Shown here in pieces: positions 1-9,659 of a DNA stretch of 64,000 nucleotides; position 1 is the stretch's first letter; each line of letters begins with the position of its first letter. Source of the DNA: Polia nebulosa (taxonomy: Eukaryota; Arthropoda; Insecta; Lepidoptera; Noctuidae); assembly GCA_951329385.1 (NCBI GenBank), contig OX589587.1, forward strand, positions 26,147,895-26,211,894, written 5' to 3'. Under the pieces are notes generated by a model, which had not been told where the DNA came from, did not search any database, and saw nothing but the letters and a program-made list of their open reading frames with translations. Made by a program: the position numbers and the translations under genes.

Positions 1-99
1 TCGTCCTAATCTTGCGAGTGAGATATAAGATAAATGACGATAATCAAAATAAAATATGGCGACAACCATTTTGTAAAAAAGAAAAAAATTAAAGTCGAC

Positions 100-345
100 G
101 AACTGTATTAAGTGGGGTATCAAAACAAAGGGTTCGAGAAGGCGATTCCCCAAAATATTTATTTTTTTATTTTCTCAATTATATTAATATATAGATACTT
201 AATTTAGAAAATAAAAAAATAAATATTTTCAAAATCGAGAGTTTAAAATGCAGAAAATAAAAAAAAATAATATTTTGACTTGTTTGGAACTTTTTAGTTA
301 TTTTTTTTAAATATTCTTTTTTTTTAAGTCAAATATGTGAATGTC
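100..345. repeat. Fold-back repeat fragment, related to 14.1-14.8 kb
   Basis: This AT-rich stretch carries the phrases GGGTTCGAGAAGGCGATTCC and GACTTGTTTGGAACTTTTTA. Both recur at the two fold-back elements near 14.1-14.8 kb. Only part of the family unit is present and no coding potential is seen. I read it as a truncated non-autonomous repeat. Confidence 0.5.
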
Positions 346-651
346 CGGAAAACCATATTTCTTTCTTTTATCATACCACTGCTATTGTTCTAAAAATAAA
401 AACTAATCTCATGTATAAATCTCGTGTCACGGTGTTTGTGGTTGCACTTCACCGAAACGGTTCAACCGATTTTAATGTTTTTTTTTTGTATATTTGGTAG
501 GTATTTTCAACCCTCCTGCCCCCACCCCCCATTTTTATTATCGCGGAACAACGTTTGCCGGGCAGTTAGTATTATTTAAAAAAAATATCAGTTTCATATA
601 AATCCACTAAGCCAAAAAAAACCGGCGAAGTACGGGTGACTTCGCACATTT

Positions 652-845
652 AGGGTTCCGTACCAAAATTTATTTTTGACTATTTTTATGGCTTTGGGTC
701 AACAAGATGCTTATACTGTCAAAATTTGAAGACTGTAGCTCCAACAGTTTGGTTGTTAACCTTGTGTGACAGACGACAGACGGACACGTGAGTCACGTGA
801 GACAGCAATAGCGCTCCGTTTGAACCCTTCGGGTACGGAACCCTG
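652..845. repeat. Dispersed repeat with AGGGTTCCGTACC inverted ends
   Basis: The segment begins AGGGTTCCGTACC and ends GGTACGGAACCCT, a perfect 13-bp inverted pair. Similar TACGGAACCCT phrases recur near 32.6, 36.3, 42.0, 49.4-49.6, 57.2 and 59.6 kb, several next to CACTTGGCCGG. This is a family commonly scattered in lepidopteran DNA. There is no ORF of interest. Confidence 0.6.
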
Positions 846-859
846 AAAAAAGAGAAGAA

Positions 860-1540
860 AGCCGACAGTCCCTGTACAAAAAATAGAATTTATTAAGACT
901 GATTCATTATAAAACAATGTCTTGCCTAAATAGTATTCCAGTAAACTCAAGATTACTATCGCTTGTATCCTCAGCTTTTCTGGTTATTGCCGGACCCATA
1001 AGTTTGTGCGCCCAAGTTCTTGCGAGACTTACCTACTAAGAAACCCCTTTCTTGGAATTTGAATTCAAATGTCTCCACATTTGAATTCAAATTCCAAGTT
1101 AGTTGCTAATACCTCTGCTAACATCATGACGTAAATTGAATAGCTTGAAGTAGTTGTGAAGCTGAGTTCATGCCGTGAAGCGTAAAGTTTGCAAAGTATC
1201 GTATTTCTGTGTAAGTGATGCAAAGCTAATAAGATTACTAATAAAATCAATGTGATCGCTTTGGGCCGCATGAATGGAGCTTCCCCGAGCAATGTACCAT
1301 TTGACCCTCTGTTACGTCCAGCGCTCCCTGGGCAACCGACTTTTGTCGATTGATTAATCCTTTTACCACGATGGCAAACTTTTTTCTAACAGCCCTTCTC
1401 AGAGCCAAGTAGTCCACTGAAAATACCAGACTTGTGTGTAATCTCGACCAACATCGGGTTCTCACAGGATAAAGCAAAAATTATTTCTGAATAAGCTCGC
1501 AAGACAAACTGTGACATTTTATGTGTTCAAGAGACCTTTT
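860..1540. other. No supported gene; unclassified sequence
   Basis: I see no convincing gene. A 76-codon open stretch lies on the minus strand at 1247-1477, and a TTTTCAG acceptor-like site sits upstream of part of it. It has no recognisable family motif, so it is not called. A short inverted pair, TTGGAATTTGAATTCAAATG against CATTTGAATTCAAATTCCAA, occurs near 1052-1100. Confidence 0.4.
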
Positions 1541-2275
1541 TTTTTAACCGACTTTCGAAAAAGGAGGAGGTTCTATGTTCGACTGTATGTATGCTTTTTT
1601 TTTTATGTATGTCCGCGCATTTCTCCGTCAGTTGTGGACCGATTTTCAAAATTCTTTTTTTATCCAAAAGAATATACTCCCGAGGTGGTCCCATACAAAT
1701 TTTATCGAAATTGCTTTTGCACTTTTTGAGAAACTGAACAAAAACGAAAAATACGCATATCTTGATGACGTTTTTGTGTTCTCCAAATGTTTATATTCCA
1801 CGTTCCATGTTATTGGGGTTTTTAGTTCTGGGGTATAACAACTAAAAAGCGAAAAATAAAAAACTTTTTTACAAAAAAAACAACCGACTTCCAAAAAAAA
1901 TATACACTAAAAATTTAAAAATAACTTTAATTTCGGAAGTCGGTGTTTGTATTTTATTTCTTCGATATTTGACACCGACTTCCGTCCGTCCATAAATGTC
2001 GGAGTTATGCCCGAACTGTATGTTCATTATCTGAACTGTATGTATTTGTTTACTTTATGTTCTGTATGTTCTGTATGTGTCATTTATGGACGGATTTCCA
2101 AAATTCTTTTTTTGTTCAAACGGAGTTTGTTCCGAAATGATCCCGTTTAAATTTCATATAGATCTGATGATTCATTTTGGATACGTACAACGGAACTCTT
2201 CAAAAATTGACAGCAAATCAACCGCGATTGCTGCGATATCTATGAATTGTTAACACAGTTTAATGGGGAACCACA
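1540..2275. repeat. ACCGACTTC-family repeat
   Basis: The unit opens with ACCGACTTTCGAAAAAGGAGGAGGTT and contains conserved blocks (ACGTTCCATGTTATTGGGG, AAATTTTATCGAAATTGC) that also appear in reverse at 8428-8720 and 16414-16760. ACCGACTTCC and GGAAGTCGG phrases occur at its borders. The ORFs here are low-complexity and not conserved between copies. It looks like a non-autonomous repeat of unknown class. Confidence 0.6.
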
Positions 2276-2292
2276 ACTAAAAAGTAAAAAAT

Positions 2293-2486
2293 AAAAAACT
2301 TTTTACAAAAAAATAGAACCGACTTCCAAAAAAAGTGCAAAATAACTTTAATTTCGGAAGTCGGTGTCAGAAATCGAAGACACAACAAGTGTTTCGGGTT
2401 TTGTGTCTTCGATTTCTGACACCGACTTCCGAAATTAAAGTTATTTTGCACTTTTTTTGGAAGTCGATTTTGTAAAAAAGTTTTTT
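2293..2486. repeat. Near-perfect hairpin of the ACCGACTTC family
   Basis: Arms 2320-2385 and 2401-2466 are exact reverse complements over 66 bp around a 15-nt loop. The pairing extends imperfectly into the A- and T-rich flanks, AAAAAACTTTTTACAAAA on the left and TTTTGTAAAAAAGTTTTTT on the right. Related but degenerate hairpins lie at 6640-6780, 8716-8870 and 16030-16170. Confidence 0.85.
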
Positions 2487-2881
2487 GCTGCTTCTGGTTT
2501 AAAGCTAGCCGCTGACTTGTGAATTTTGTCACTGTCGCCTACTGTCACCCACGATGCGCCCAGTTGAAAAGTCACTGGGCAACAAAACGCGCTCATTCTT
2601 GAAATGGATTACGTACAGATTGCAGTAATAAGTGCTCTTGAAATAAGAAGAAGAAAAATGAAACGAAAAAAACGCTACTGGGTGCATCCCACGTATACAC
2701 TGAAATACTATTTCAAGGAAAATTTTACACTGTATATTGCAAAATACGCCAGTATCCTTCAAAATTCAGTCACCTAGGAACTATATGTCACCGTCACCAT
2801 GATCAGCGTACTCCCATGTATTCGTATCTTCATAGCACTCGACTGGTTGACAAAAAGTCACGCGAAAAAAAATCACAAGTT

Positions 2882-3070
2882 AGCGGCTAGCTTTGCCTAG
2901 GGGTTGAGGATAAATTCGAAACAGAGTTACCTCGCCCCTGGGCACTCAGGGCAGGGAAGGAACAGGGGTGGGTTTTAGTCAATAAGAGTCTGACACGCCC
3001 TCCCGCTCCACCCTAGAGCGGGAGATGTCATTGAATGATTTACCACCCCAAAAAAAAAAGCGGCTAGCTT
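2882..3070 (+). mobile_element. R1-family 3' UTR copy A (165 bp) with target duplication
   Basis: The insert 2894-3058 matches the 3' UTR of the intact R1 element and ends in an A-run. It is bounded by the direct repeat AGCGGCTAGCTT at 2882-2893 and 3059-3070. Its 5' end, TGCCTAGGGGTTGAGG, coincides with that of copies B and C. No coding sequence is present. Confidence 0.85.
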
Positions 3071-3574
3071 ATCACGTCATCGCTCAACGCCTCACCAGTG
3101 AGGCCGTGCGAAAAATATAATTATTAATATTAATTATTATTATTAAAAACCTATTGTCGCGTTCCTAACATACTGACGAAAAATTTGTAAGTGTATTCGT
3201 TTAACTTCCCGAATGTATATCCCATTAGGATTTTGCACATCATGCGTCCCCGGTATATCCCAGAAATCTGGCGAACTACTAAAGACGTACGAACAATTAC
3301 TCTATGACGGTGATCCTTTCTCAGCAGAAACCGTTGAAACTGGTGAAAAACTACTGTCACGCAGTAGCGAACGACGCGCGACGTAAGGATATTACGACAT
3401 GATTCACAATAGCAAAAATGGTCCACTATCCGCAAGCTCACTAATGAGCCACCACTACCTCATACGCCCAGTGTAAGAACGGCTAATCAAGTTGCCCACC
3501 AACTCCTCCTAAACGGCAAACCACCACAACACCTTGATAATTTCCCAAAATTAGGGTACCTAATAGCTCCAATG
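3071..3574. other. No supported gene
   Basis: The minus-strand open stretch at 3151-3441 has no recognisable motif and its base composition matches the surroundings. I see no repeat family that I can name here. Confidence 0.35.
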
Positions 3575-4187
3575 AATGCACGGGGTGTGCCAGTGAATAT
3601 ACGGTGGAGGTCTGCCCCGCTTGGGCGGAGCACCGCCGTTTCCTCGTGGATGCGATAGGTGGCGGCGACCTCTCGCGCCCGGCCCTGGTTCAGGTCATGG
3701 TACGGAGCGAGAGGGAATGGGAGGCAGTCTCCACCTTCTGCGAAGCAGTAATGCTCGTGAAGGCGGAGGCGGGACGCGTGAGGGAAGCTCAACAGAGTGG
3801 CCCTCACGGCCCCGGCCGCTACCACCGCAGGAGAGGTACTGGGCGTACTGGGCGTAGGACGTCGCGAGACGATTTCCGGCCACCGTAGACCCGGGCCTGC
3901 GGACGGCGAGCAGTGGGTAGCTCGCCGTCCGATCAGCACTAGGCCCGTGAGTCGACGGCGCGTAGTGTTCCACGCGCGCCTCAAAGAGATGTAGTCAGCC
4001 ACCACTGACGGGGCCCGTCGTGGCCGGTGCCTGCATGCCTAGGGATAGCGGATAAATTCTGAAAATGAGTTACCGCACCCCTGGTCACTAAGGCAGGGAA
4101 GGAACAGGGGTGGGTTTTAGTCAGTAAGAGTCTGACACGCCCGAGAAGTCATTGGATGATTTACCATCCCCCCCAAAAAAAAAACCC
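3575..4187 (+). pseudogene. R1-family fragment, ORF2 C-terminus and 3' UTR (copy D)
   Basis: From about 3590 the sequence follows the last 90 or so codons of R1 ORF2. It begins within the C-terminal zinc motif (the EVCPAWAEHRR region), then runs through the 3' UTR to an A-run at about 4178-4187. The reading frame is shifted by small indels relative to the intact element, so this is a dead 5'-truncated copy. The 172-aa minus-strand ORF over it is a shadow of GC-rich R1 sequence. Confidence 0.85.
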
Positions 4188-4934
4188 CCAGTTAATGAAC
4201 AAAACGCAGTTATAAGCAAGAAAGAAGAAATGGTGACGTTTCTACCAGACGTAGTATTTTTTTCATAATTGCAACTGCACGAGTATTGCCTATTTTACTG
4301 AAAAAAATTAATTTCTTATGTCACCACAATTCATTTCAAAATAACGAGCATCTAAAGTGGTCGGTTGTAGTGAACTGGAATTTTTTTGAAGCCAGAATTT
4401 ACGACTCAAGGTAGTTTTGATATGTCATTGTAACTTAAATAACATTATTTTCGTAAAGCTATTGGTTTATTACAATTATTATACTATAGTTAAATAATCT
4501 GTTTCAAATAAATTTAGCTGAGATTTTAGACAGTTACATTATATTATTAATTGTATCAGCATTGAAACCAAAAATTGTTTAACACCCTGTGAATGAACTG
4601 TTGTTCATTCATTGGGCAATCGTCAATATCACATTTTTTTTGAAAAACACTTTAATTTTATAAGGTTCGTGTTTTGGAAGCTGTTTTATCAATGCATTAC
4701 TGATCGTTCCGCCAGTATTGGGACAAGAATGTTCATTTACTGGTTTATAAAATCCAGTAAATAAACATAACTAACATATTTTATATCGGATTTCATACTT
4801 TAAGTTTGCGATAAATGATAGCAAAATAATCTAGACTTCACTCGAGGGCGCTTACCTAGTCTTAAGCCACAACACCCACTACTCCTCGACCATGTGATCT
4901 GCGCTCCATTACCTACAAAGGCGAAAAACAGACT
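4188..4934. other. AT-rich stretch, nothing recognised
   Basis: I see no ORF with a motif, no structured repeat and no splice-bounded GC-rich block. It separates two R1 remnants. Confidence 0.4.
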
Positions 4935-5941
4935 TACCTCCGCCAATGATCCCTCCTCCTGCAGCGCTCGGCAGGTAGGCCGTCGAAGTTGATAGCGATG
5001 AAGACGACAACGACGTGCCTGAGGTGACCCTGACACCGCCACTCATAGAGGTGCGCAAGGAGGCGAAACGCCGGGGCGAAACTCCGCTGCCGCGACACCT
5101 CGCGGCTCGGCGGACAGACCTCCGGCAGGATCTTATGGCGACATGTAGAGAGCGACTGTCGACCCAGCGCTAGGCACGCCACCATTGCGGCGGTAGTGCT
5201 CTTCTTTGAGGAGTGGCTGGCGAGGCGCCACGGCGTCCTCACCTTCCGCCTGACGCAAATCCTCAAGGGGCACGGAAGTAGAAGGAAAACGCGGAGGGAA
5301 AGGCCCGGGTGGCCCCACTGTGAGGATCGCCTAGAGGACACGGTGGAGCATACTGTGGAGACCTGCTCCGCTTGGGCGGAGCCCCGCCATGTCCTCGTGG
5401 AGGCAATTGGCGGCAGCAACCTCTCACGCCCGGCCCTGGTCCAGGCCATGGTACAGGGCGAGAGGGAATGGGAAGCAGTCTCCTCCGTCTGTGAAGCAGT
5501 AATGCTCGAGAAGGAGGAGGCGGAACGGGTGAGGGAGGCTCAACAACAGAGTCGCCCTCACGCACTTAGCAGCAGCTGCCGCAGGAGACGCCCTGGGCGT
5601 AGGTCACCGCGAGACGATCTCCGGCCACCGTAAACCCGGGCCTGCGGACGGCGAGTAGCGGGTAGCTCGCCGTCCGATCAGCACCAGGCCCGAGAGTCGA
5701 CGGCGCGTAGTGTTGCACGCGCGCCTCAAAGAGTTGTCAGCAATCATGACGGGGCCCGTCATGGCCAATGCCTGCCCAGGGGTAGTGGATAAATTAGAAA
5801 CAGAGTTACCGCGCCCCGGGGCACTCAGCGCAGGGAAGGAACAGAGGTGGGTTTTAGTCAGTAAGAGTCTGACACGCCCTCCCGCTCCACCCAGAGCGGG
5901 AGGTATGTCATTGGATGATTACCCATCACCCCAAAAAAAAA
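4935..5941 (+). pseudogene. R1-family copy E with large internal deletion
   Basis: The start matches the proline- and aspartate-rich linker of ORF2, just ahead of the RT domain. Near 5030-5050 it jumps to the region encoding EEAKRRGETPLPR, removing roughly 1.3 kb that would hold the RT core. It then continues through the C-terminal domain and 3' UTR to an A-run at 5933-5941. The C-terminal part is open in one frame at 5196-5633 but lacks the first zinc-motif cysteines. It is a deletion derivative with no catalytic capacity. Confidence 0.8.
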
Positions 5942-5942
5942 G

Positions 5943-6582
5943 GGCTCGGTTCTGGGGCCACTGCTGTGTAACAGTGGTTACGACGGGTTCTGCGTGGTAC
6001 AATTACACCGTATTCTGTTCTGCCGACGACAAACTTCGGTGCCTGGGTTTTGAAGTGGCTTTGCATAAGTTTAAGGCCCTCTTTTTCCACGGCCTCAGGA
6101 ATTATACATACCAAGTTGAAGGAGGCATCAATGCCAAGTCGACGTTATAGTGTATGGGACATGTCTTCGACGACTTGTAGTGTATGGAACATGTCTTTGG
6201 GCCGCACATTCAGCGGCGGTTCCCTAAGTAGATGTTTTCGTGGCTGCAATTGTGCGACTACTACCCATTTTAGGTTACGTCAGTGTAAGTGGGGGTCGAA
6301 AAAAAGTATGGCCGTGTTTGGGGCGCTCGTGTGGACGGACAACCTGGCGGCTCGAAATGTCGCAATATTGTGAAGACCGCAGAGAGCAGTGGCTGTCAAG
6401 GTAAAAAGGGGATGCCGGTTGATCGACTACGACGCAGCATCAGTCAGGGCCGGATCAAAGTCCTTGAAAAATCTTGCGTCGCTGTTTCGCTGACGGCAGT
6501 AGAAGTTAGTGCAAGATCAACGGCTAATTCTTCGGGAATTGGAAGCGTGAAGAACCGAGCTCCGTCAGAAAATAGTAGCTGA
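5943..6582 (+). pseudogene. Divergent R1-like reverse transcriptase remnant
   Basis: Starting immediately after the A-run of copy E, the translated sequence carries GSVLGPLL, then a degenerate catalytic box (C-S-A-D-D in place of C-Y-A-D-D), then LGFEVALHKFKALFFHG, matching the RT thumb of R1 ORF2. Further on, VFGALVW corresponds to the ALYGAPVW block. Several frames are needed to follow it, and nucleotide divergence from the intact element is high. It is probably an older or different R1 lineage. Confidence 0.7.
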
Positions 6583-6589
6583 ATATGAA

Positions 6590-6804
6590 ATGAATAAAAA
6601 ACTTTTGTACAAACATAAAACTTTATTAGAAAAAATACAACCGACTTCTAAAAGGTGTTTGCATTTTTTTATTTCTTCGTTATTTGACACTGACTTTCGA
6701 AATTAAAGTTATTTTGCAATTTTTAGAAGTCGGTTGCATTTTTTGTAAAAAAGTTTTTTAATTTTCACTTTTTAGTTGGTATACCCCAGAAGTAAAACTT
6801 AATA
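6590..6804. repeat. ACCGACTTC-family repeat, left part split by Tc1
   Basis: ACCGACTTCT and TTTAGAAGTCGG arms flank an AT-rich core. The phrase AGTAAAACTT followed by the Tc1 terminus, resuming as AAAGTTATGTCCGAA after 8427, reproduces the uninterrupted TAAAACTAAACATTAAAGTT phrase seen near 16186 and 16390. So the Tc1 landed inside this repeat. Confidence 0.7.
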
Positions 6805-8425
6805 CACTTCTGGACACATCTATTGGCCCACCTTGTATTTTCAGTTTCGTTTGGTCCTAGCTAAAATTTTATATTAGGTCGAGCAAAAAGTTTTTATGCA
6901 GTTTTGAACCTGGCACATTCACAATTTCATTCAATAGTCTTTTTTTGAATTTCGAACATAGAATTTAAAGAAACAAAAGACAATTTGGAGGCTGTTTGTT
7001 GATATCAAACAATCGAATACTAAGAAAACTTGGTTTTATTGGTTTACTTGGATTTAATTCTTGAAAAAGTGATTGATATCTTTGGTTTTGCAATAAACAT
7101 TACTTATTCTTAACATTAAGGTGAGGTTCTATCAATAATCTATGGATACTTCACCTGAAGTCGCCGCCCAAGCTGTGGCACTTATTCAGGCCGGACACAG
7201 CCAAAGAAACGTGAGTGCTCAACTTAATTTAAGTCGATCTGCGGTCCGAAATGTTTATCGGAGGTACCTAGAGACTGGCGGCTTTGTTCGTCGCCAAGGA
7301 AGGCCACGATCTCGGGTCACAACTGAAAGACAGGATCGATTCATCGTGACGACCAGCTTGAGAAATCGTCACCTTACCTCCATTGAGATACAAAACCAAC
7401 TTCGCGACTTCCACGGAGTATCTGTGAGCGCTCGAACTGTTCGGAGAAGGTTAAAAGAACGCGATATGGTACCACACAAGCCAGCTAATGGGCCCAAACT
7501 AACGCGAGCCCACCGAACAGCACGCCTTCATTTCGCACGCAGTCATTTAAATTGGACACAGCAAGATTGGAGCCGTGTACTCTTTTCTGATGAGTCTAAA
7601 ATTGTGTTACATGGCAATGATGGAAGGAAGAAGGTCTACCGACGTAAGGGAGAGCGTTTCGCACAATGCTGCTTTGAAGAGAGGGTTGCTTATGGCGGTG
7701 GCTCATGGACTGTCTGGGGCGGTATATCCGCGAGCGGCAAAACTCAACTTGAGGTTGTTACAGGACCACGGCTGCCAACATTAAATGCTGAAAGGTACAT
7801 TCGTGAGTGCTTAGAACCTCACGTGATACCATACGCGGACTATGTGGGCCCAAATTTCCTTTTTATGCATGATAATGCAAGAGCCCATGCGGCCGGCATC
7901 GTCAGGGAATATCTTCGGGATGTGAACATCACAGTTATGGACTGGCCAGCCAGAAGCCCAGACATGAACCCCATTGAGCACTTGTGGGACGAGCTAAAAA
8001 GACGTGTTAGGGCTCGTCAGCCAGTTGCCCAGACGATGCAGGAGTTGAAAACTGCCATAGAAGAGGAATGGGAGATGATCCCTCAAAATTTCATAGAGCG
8101 GTTGATAAACTCTATGCCTAATCGTATGAGAGCTGTGGTAGATGCCCATGGAGGCAACACGCGTTATTAAATTAAACCTTAATTTGATAAAACAATTTTC
8201 AAAAATCAATTGCCTTTAACAAGGCGCATATCCGACTTGTTAGGCGTAGCTCCATGTCGTATGGTATTCTGAATTCAAATTTAAAACAATACGATCGAAA
8301 AAGATGGTAAAATGTATCAGGTTTAAAACTGCATCAACATATTTTGTTCAATCTAGCAATCATATTTCGGTAGGGGCCATCGAAACCTAAACTCTAAGGT
8401 GGGCCAATAGATGTGTCCAGAAGTG
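6805..8425 (+). mobile_element. Tc1-like DNA transposon, complete
   Basis: The element is 1621 bp, flanked by TA on both sides (6803-6804 and 8426-8427). The termini start CACTTCTGGACACATC and form a perfect 30-bp inverted repeat (6805-6834 and 8396-8425). Pairing continues imperfectly to about 115 bp per end, including GCAGTTTTGAACCTG against CAGGTTTAAAACTGC. It carries one intact transposase ORF. Complete ends and ORF suggest a recent or potentially mobile copy. Confidence 0.93.
7142..8170 (+). CDS. Tc1-family transposase (DD34E)
   Basis: This 342-aa protein would cut and paste the surrounding Tc1 element by binding its inverted repeats and catalysing strand transfer in the nucleus. The N-terminal third reads as two helix-turn-helix DNA-binding segments (roughly residues 5-45 and 65-105), with a GRPRSR AT-hook-like motif near residue 53. 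The catalytic triad is visible: D150 in LFSDES, D244 in MHDNARAH and E279 in NPIEHLW, with 34 residues between the last two. The glycine-rich box (YGGGSWTVWGG) is near 184-194. Length matches Tc1 transposases. The ATG at 7142 is the first in frame. There is no frameshift or internal stop, so it may be functional. Confidence 0.95.
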   Translation: MDTSPEVAAQAVALIQAGHSQRNVSAQLNLSRSAVRNVYRRYLETGGFVRRQGRPRSRVTTERQDRFIVTTSLRNRHLTSIEIQNQLRDFHGVSVSARTVRRRLKERDMVPHKPANGPKLTRAHRTARLHFARSHLNWTQQDWSRVLFSDESKIVLHGNDGRKKVYRRKGERFAQCCFEERVAYGGGSWTVWGGISASGKTQLEVVTGPRLPTLNAERYIRECLEPHVIPYADYVGPNFLFMHDNARAHAAGIVREYLRDVNITVMDWPARSPDMNPIEHLWDELKRRVRARQPVAQTMQELKTAIEEEWEMIPQNFIERLINSMPNRMRAVVDAHGGNTRY

Positions 8426-8427
8426 TA

Positions 8428-9110
8428 TTAAAGTTATGTCCGAATGGATAACCTTCATAACATGGAATTTGAACATTTGGAGACAACCAAAACGTCATCT
8501 GTGTATAAATATTTTTTGTTTATGTTTATTTTTTCAAAAAGTATTGATAAAATTTATATGGGACCACCTCTGAAGTACGACCTACCAAAAAAAAAAAGAA
8601 TCATCAAAATGTATTCACAAATGGCGGAGATACCCGATATCTCAATTTTTTTTATTATAACAAAAAAAAACACGAATTGAGAACCTCCTCTTTTTTGAAG
8701 TCGGTTAAAAAATAGAACCGACTTCCAAAAAAAGTGCAAAATAACTTTAATTTCTCAAGTTGGTGTTTCTGGTTTTGTGTCTTCGTTCTTTGGCACCGAC
8801 TTCCGAAATTAAAGTTATTTTGCACTTTTTTTGAAAGTGGGTTCTATTTTTTTGTAATAAAGGTTTTTATTTTTCACTTTTTAGTTGTGGTTCCCCATTA
8901 AACTGTGTTAACAATTCATAGACATACGATCGCAGCAATCGCGGTTAATCAACCGCTGTAAATTTTTGAAGAGTTCCGTTGTCTGTCTCCGAAACCCACC
9001 TGAAAATCCGTCAATATATGACGGAGTTATGTACAAACATACATAAAAAAAACAAATATATATAACATCCGAATTGATAACCTCCTTCTTTTTGAAGTCG
9101 GTTAAATAGA
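8428..9110. repeat. ACCGACTTC-family repeat, right part
   Basis: This continues the family unit interrupted by Tc1. Blocks include AACATGGAATTTGAACATT, AAATTTATATGGGACCACC and GAGAACCTCCTCTTTTTTGA, then a degenerate hairpin (8716-8870), then TAACCTCCTTCTTTTTGAAG near 9080. Open frames here are not conserved in the other copies. Confidence 0.6.
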
Positions 9111-9587
9111 GGAGCCACGCAGTTGTTCCATGTACGCCTTTATGGGCGGATGTGCAGCCATGGTATTGGCCGCACAAGGCGATGAGGCATTCTCGCTGGG
9201 CATGGGAGAAATTGACTTGATACGCATAAACAAAAACGTAATAGATAACTGATACTTTATATAATACGAATTTTATCGTGTAATTAATAAACGAAGAATT
9301 GTGTTCATTCACTGGTTCTATAGTGTTCATTTACTAGAACATTTCGTTGCACTACTTGGGTATTTCCCGATTTATTGCTAAATATTTAAAAACCTGTGCA
9401 TCTTATACTGTAAAATGTACCTAAAAATTATTTTTGAATTTATATTCTTTAGACTAAGAACTAGCAATGGGCCGCAACCATTACAGGTAACTTAAAGTAA
9501 TTTTTTTTTCAACACATTTGCTCAGAAAATGCATTTACGAAGCCTGTATAGGTACATTGTTCGAACGTTAAAAGTTACGCACCATAC
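9111..9587. other. No gene recognised
   Basis: AT-rich sequence. A phrase near 9510, TTTCAACACATTTGCTC, resembles the TTTCAACACACTTGCTC phrase of the inverted pair at 44.0-44.5 and 46.3-46.5 kb, so a scrap of that repeat may be present. Confidence 0.35.
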
Positions 9588-9654
9588 AATGGAACGTGCG
9601 GTAAAATAGGTACTCTCACCTAATTACCTATTTTACCGCATACTCCATTGCGCC
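9588..9654. repeat. Hairpin, TGCGGTAAAATAGGTA arms
   Basis: CAATGGA plus TGCGGTAAAATAGGTA pairs with TACCTATTTTACCGCA plus TCCATTG around a 12-nt loop. It lies just outside the left inverted repeat of the 9.66-11.86 kb region. Confidence 0.75.
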
Positions 9655-9659
9655 GTATG

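Noticed and set aside
1247..1477. Host exon on the minus strand with TTTTCAG acceptor
   Set aside because: The frame is open but lysine/arginine-rich without a family pattern and with no clear donor; evidence too thin.
1575..1838. Small membrane-like ORFs in ACCGACTTC repeats
   Set aside because: Hydrophobic runs come from poly-T; frames are not conserved in the copies at 8.4 and 16.4 kb.
3487..4005. 172-aa minus-strand ORF
   Set aside because: Shadow of GC-rich R1 ORF2 and 3' UTR sequence on the plus strand; the same antisense frame is open over other R1 copies.
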